In this document: one piece after another, positions 45,757-46,451 of the stretch
How positions within the stretch are numbered: the stretch's first letter is position 1
How the letters are laid out: every line of letters starts with the position of its first letter
Origin: Halomonas daqiaonensis
Lineage (GTDB): Bacteria; Pseudomonadota; Gammaproteobacteria; Pseudomonadales; Halomonadaceae
DNA: 46,451 nt
Assembly (NCBI RefSeq): GCF_900109725.1
Contig: NZ_FOBC01000027.1
Coordinates: 1-46,451, forward strand
Reading direction: 5' to 3'
Program-made: the position numbers and the translations under genes
The notes under the pieces: model-generated
Databases searched by the model: none
Told to the model about the DNA's origin: nothing
The model's input: the letters and a program-made list of their open reading frames with translations, nothing else

Positions 45757-46046
45757 ACATCCGCAGGGCCCGTCGCCATCCGGACTTCGCACGGCAGGGA
45801 GTACGGGAAAATCAACCGTCCTGGTTGCGACTCGAAGGGTCCCGAGGCGACTCTCCGGAGCGGCGTTGGCGGCGATCATGGCGCGTCGCGAGATGATGGA
45901 CTATATTTTCTGACGCACAGGGGTTGCGTGTTTCAGCTGAAGATCGTAAAGTACGCATCCGCTGCCGGCGACGGGCAACGTTGCAGGCGGTGATGATCGG
46001 CGGAAGTGGTTGTTTCTGTTTGGGTTTTTCGAAACGCCCCGCAGGG
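45757..46046. other. Intergenic region between prpD and the rRNA promoter
   Basis: No credible gene is seen in these 290 bases. A small stem, ACGCA/TGCGT (about 45914-45931), and CAACC/GGTTG near 45813-45827 are the only hairpins noticed, neither with a good T run. The last 35 bases are T-rich (46009-46030) and may serve as an UP element for the rRNA promoter. Confidence 0.5.
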
Positions 46047-46074
46047 TTGACAGCGCCAGCCGATCACGTAGAAT
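46047..46074 (+). promoter_or_regulatory. rRNA operon promoter
   Basis: TTGACA (46047-46052), a 16-bp spacer and TAGAAT (46069-46074) form a strong sigma-70 promoter. The 16-bp spacer is typical of rRNA promoters. It lies 251 bp before the 16S gene, with T-rich sequence just upstream. Confidence 0.85.
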
Positions 46075-46159
46075 ACGCCTTCCTCGCAGGGCGCTGACGA
46101 GCCACCTGGTGGCACGCCAGCAAGCGAGACGCTCCTCTTGTTCTTCGAGAGATCAGAGC

Positions 46160-46195
46160 CGCTCTTTAACAATCGATCAGGTAATTCATGTGGGC
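46160..46195 (+). promoter_or_regulatory. rRNA leader boxA and boxC-like antitermination region
   Basis: GCTCTTTAACAAT (46161-46173) is the canonical boxA of rRNA leaders, bound by NusB/S10 for antitermination. It is followed by GTAATTCATGTGGGCGCTTG, which resembles the boxC stretch of enteric leaders. Confidence 0.88.
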
Positions 46196-46250
46196 GCTTG
46201 TCGGGATGTTGGTGACCAGTCACTGAAACATTCAAGGCAAGCGACTCGTC

Positions 46251-46270
46251 AAGGATCTTCGGATCCTTTT
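46251..46270 (+). other. UUCG-capped hairpin in the 16S leader
   Basis: AAGGATC (46251-46257) and GATCCTT (46262-46268) pair perfectly around a TTCG tetraloop, followed by TT. It lies 55 bp before mature 16S and is probably a folding or processing element of pre-16S RNA; it would look like a terminator were it not behind boxA. Confidence 0.7.
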
Positions 46271-46324
46271 GAGAACGTTTAGACCTTGAGCCAAGTTTGG
46301 TGTGCTTAACGCACCGATGATTTT

Positions 46325-46451
46325 AAACTGAAGAGTTTGATCATGGCTCAGATTGAACGCTGGCGGCAGGCCTAACACATGCAAGTCGAGCGGTAACAGG
46401 CCCTTCGGGGTGCTGACGAGCGGCGGACGGGTGAGTAATGCATAGGAATCT
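46325..46451 (+). rRNA. rrs: 16S ribosomal RNA, 5' end (continues past the window)
   Basis: The sequence from AAACTGAAGAGTTTGATCAT at 46325 matches the 16S 5' end, and GGCTCAGATTGAACGCTGGC is the universal region that follows. The V1 loop (GGTAACAGGCCCTTCGGGGT) and ATGCATAGGAATCT at the edge are compatible with Halomonadaceae. Only the first 127 bases are present. Confidence 0.98.

Noticed and set aside
45757..46324. A tRNA or small RNA gene before the rRNA operon
   Set aside because: No cloverleaf or T-loop (GGTTCGA-type) sequence is visible; the region is accounted for by promoter, boxA and leader hairpin.

Overview
The window is a GC-rich stretch of a gammaproteobacterial chromosome, most likely Halomonas or a close member of the Halomonadaceae. 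The basis is the 5' end of a 16S rRNA at the right edge whose V1 region looks halomonad, a class I PHA synthase with a phasin, and the gene content and order. Almost all of it is housekeeping sequence. The only mobile DNA is an ISAs1-family transposase fragment at the left edge and a small palindromic element inside gph.

Layout. 1-343: end of an ISAs1-type insertion sequence. 435-2507: prmB and aroC. 2565-5567: a PHA cluster (DUF6489-type protein, phasin, phaC), closed by a terminator and followed by eight tandem copies of an octamer. 5733-11122 (minus strand): the RNA/envelope operon miaB-phoH-ybeY-corC-lnt. 11496-13913: SH3-domain protein, thiopurine methyltransferase, YajG-like lipoprotein (minus) and a GNAT enzyme. 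14005-20092: rpe, a GIY-YIG domain reading in frame into gph, a trp leader peptide, then trpE-trpG-trpD-trpC. 20150-29945 (minus): DUF2905 protein, then a probable operon read right to left: YdiJ-like flavin/Fe-S dehydrogenase, RND adaptor, RND permease, and a TonB-dependent receptor resembling YncD/PqqU. 30158-33867: serS, SIMPL-domain protein (minus), AI-2E-family permease, trxA (minus). 34101-37231: cysB, a short CysH-like protein (minus), pabB (minus). 37470-45756: methylcitrate cycle locus, GntR regulator then prpB-prpC-acnD-prpF and, after a terminator, prpD. 46047-46451: rRNA operon promoter, antitermination leader and the first 127 bases of 16S rRNA.

How the parts work together. aroC makes chorismate, which TrpE/TrpG (tryptophan) and PabB (folate) consume. 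No pabA lies beside pabB, so TrpG may serve both enzymes. The trp genes sit behind a leader peptide with a Trp-Arg-Trp end, and those codons form one arm of an alternative RNA stem. The prp locus degrades propionyl-CoA to pyruvate and succinate. Four TGTC(G/T)ACA operator-like sites lie between prpR and divergent pabB, two on each promoter.

Most unusual points: a 159-bp (53-codon) palindromic, MITE-like element inserted in frame in the Gph cap domain; the stop-less GIY-YIG/Gph junction; the trp attenuator lacking a U-tract; the operator array shared between prp and pabB; and an RND pump operon ending in a YncD/PqqU-like receptor. I did not find a clearly new multi-gene defence or metabolic system.
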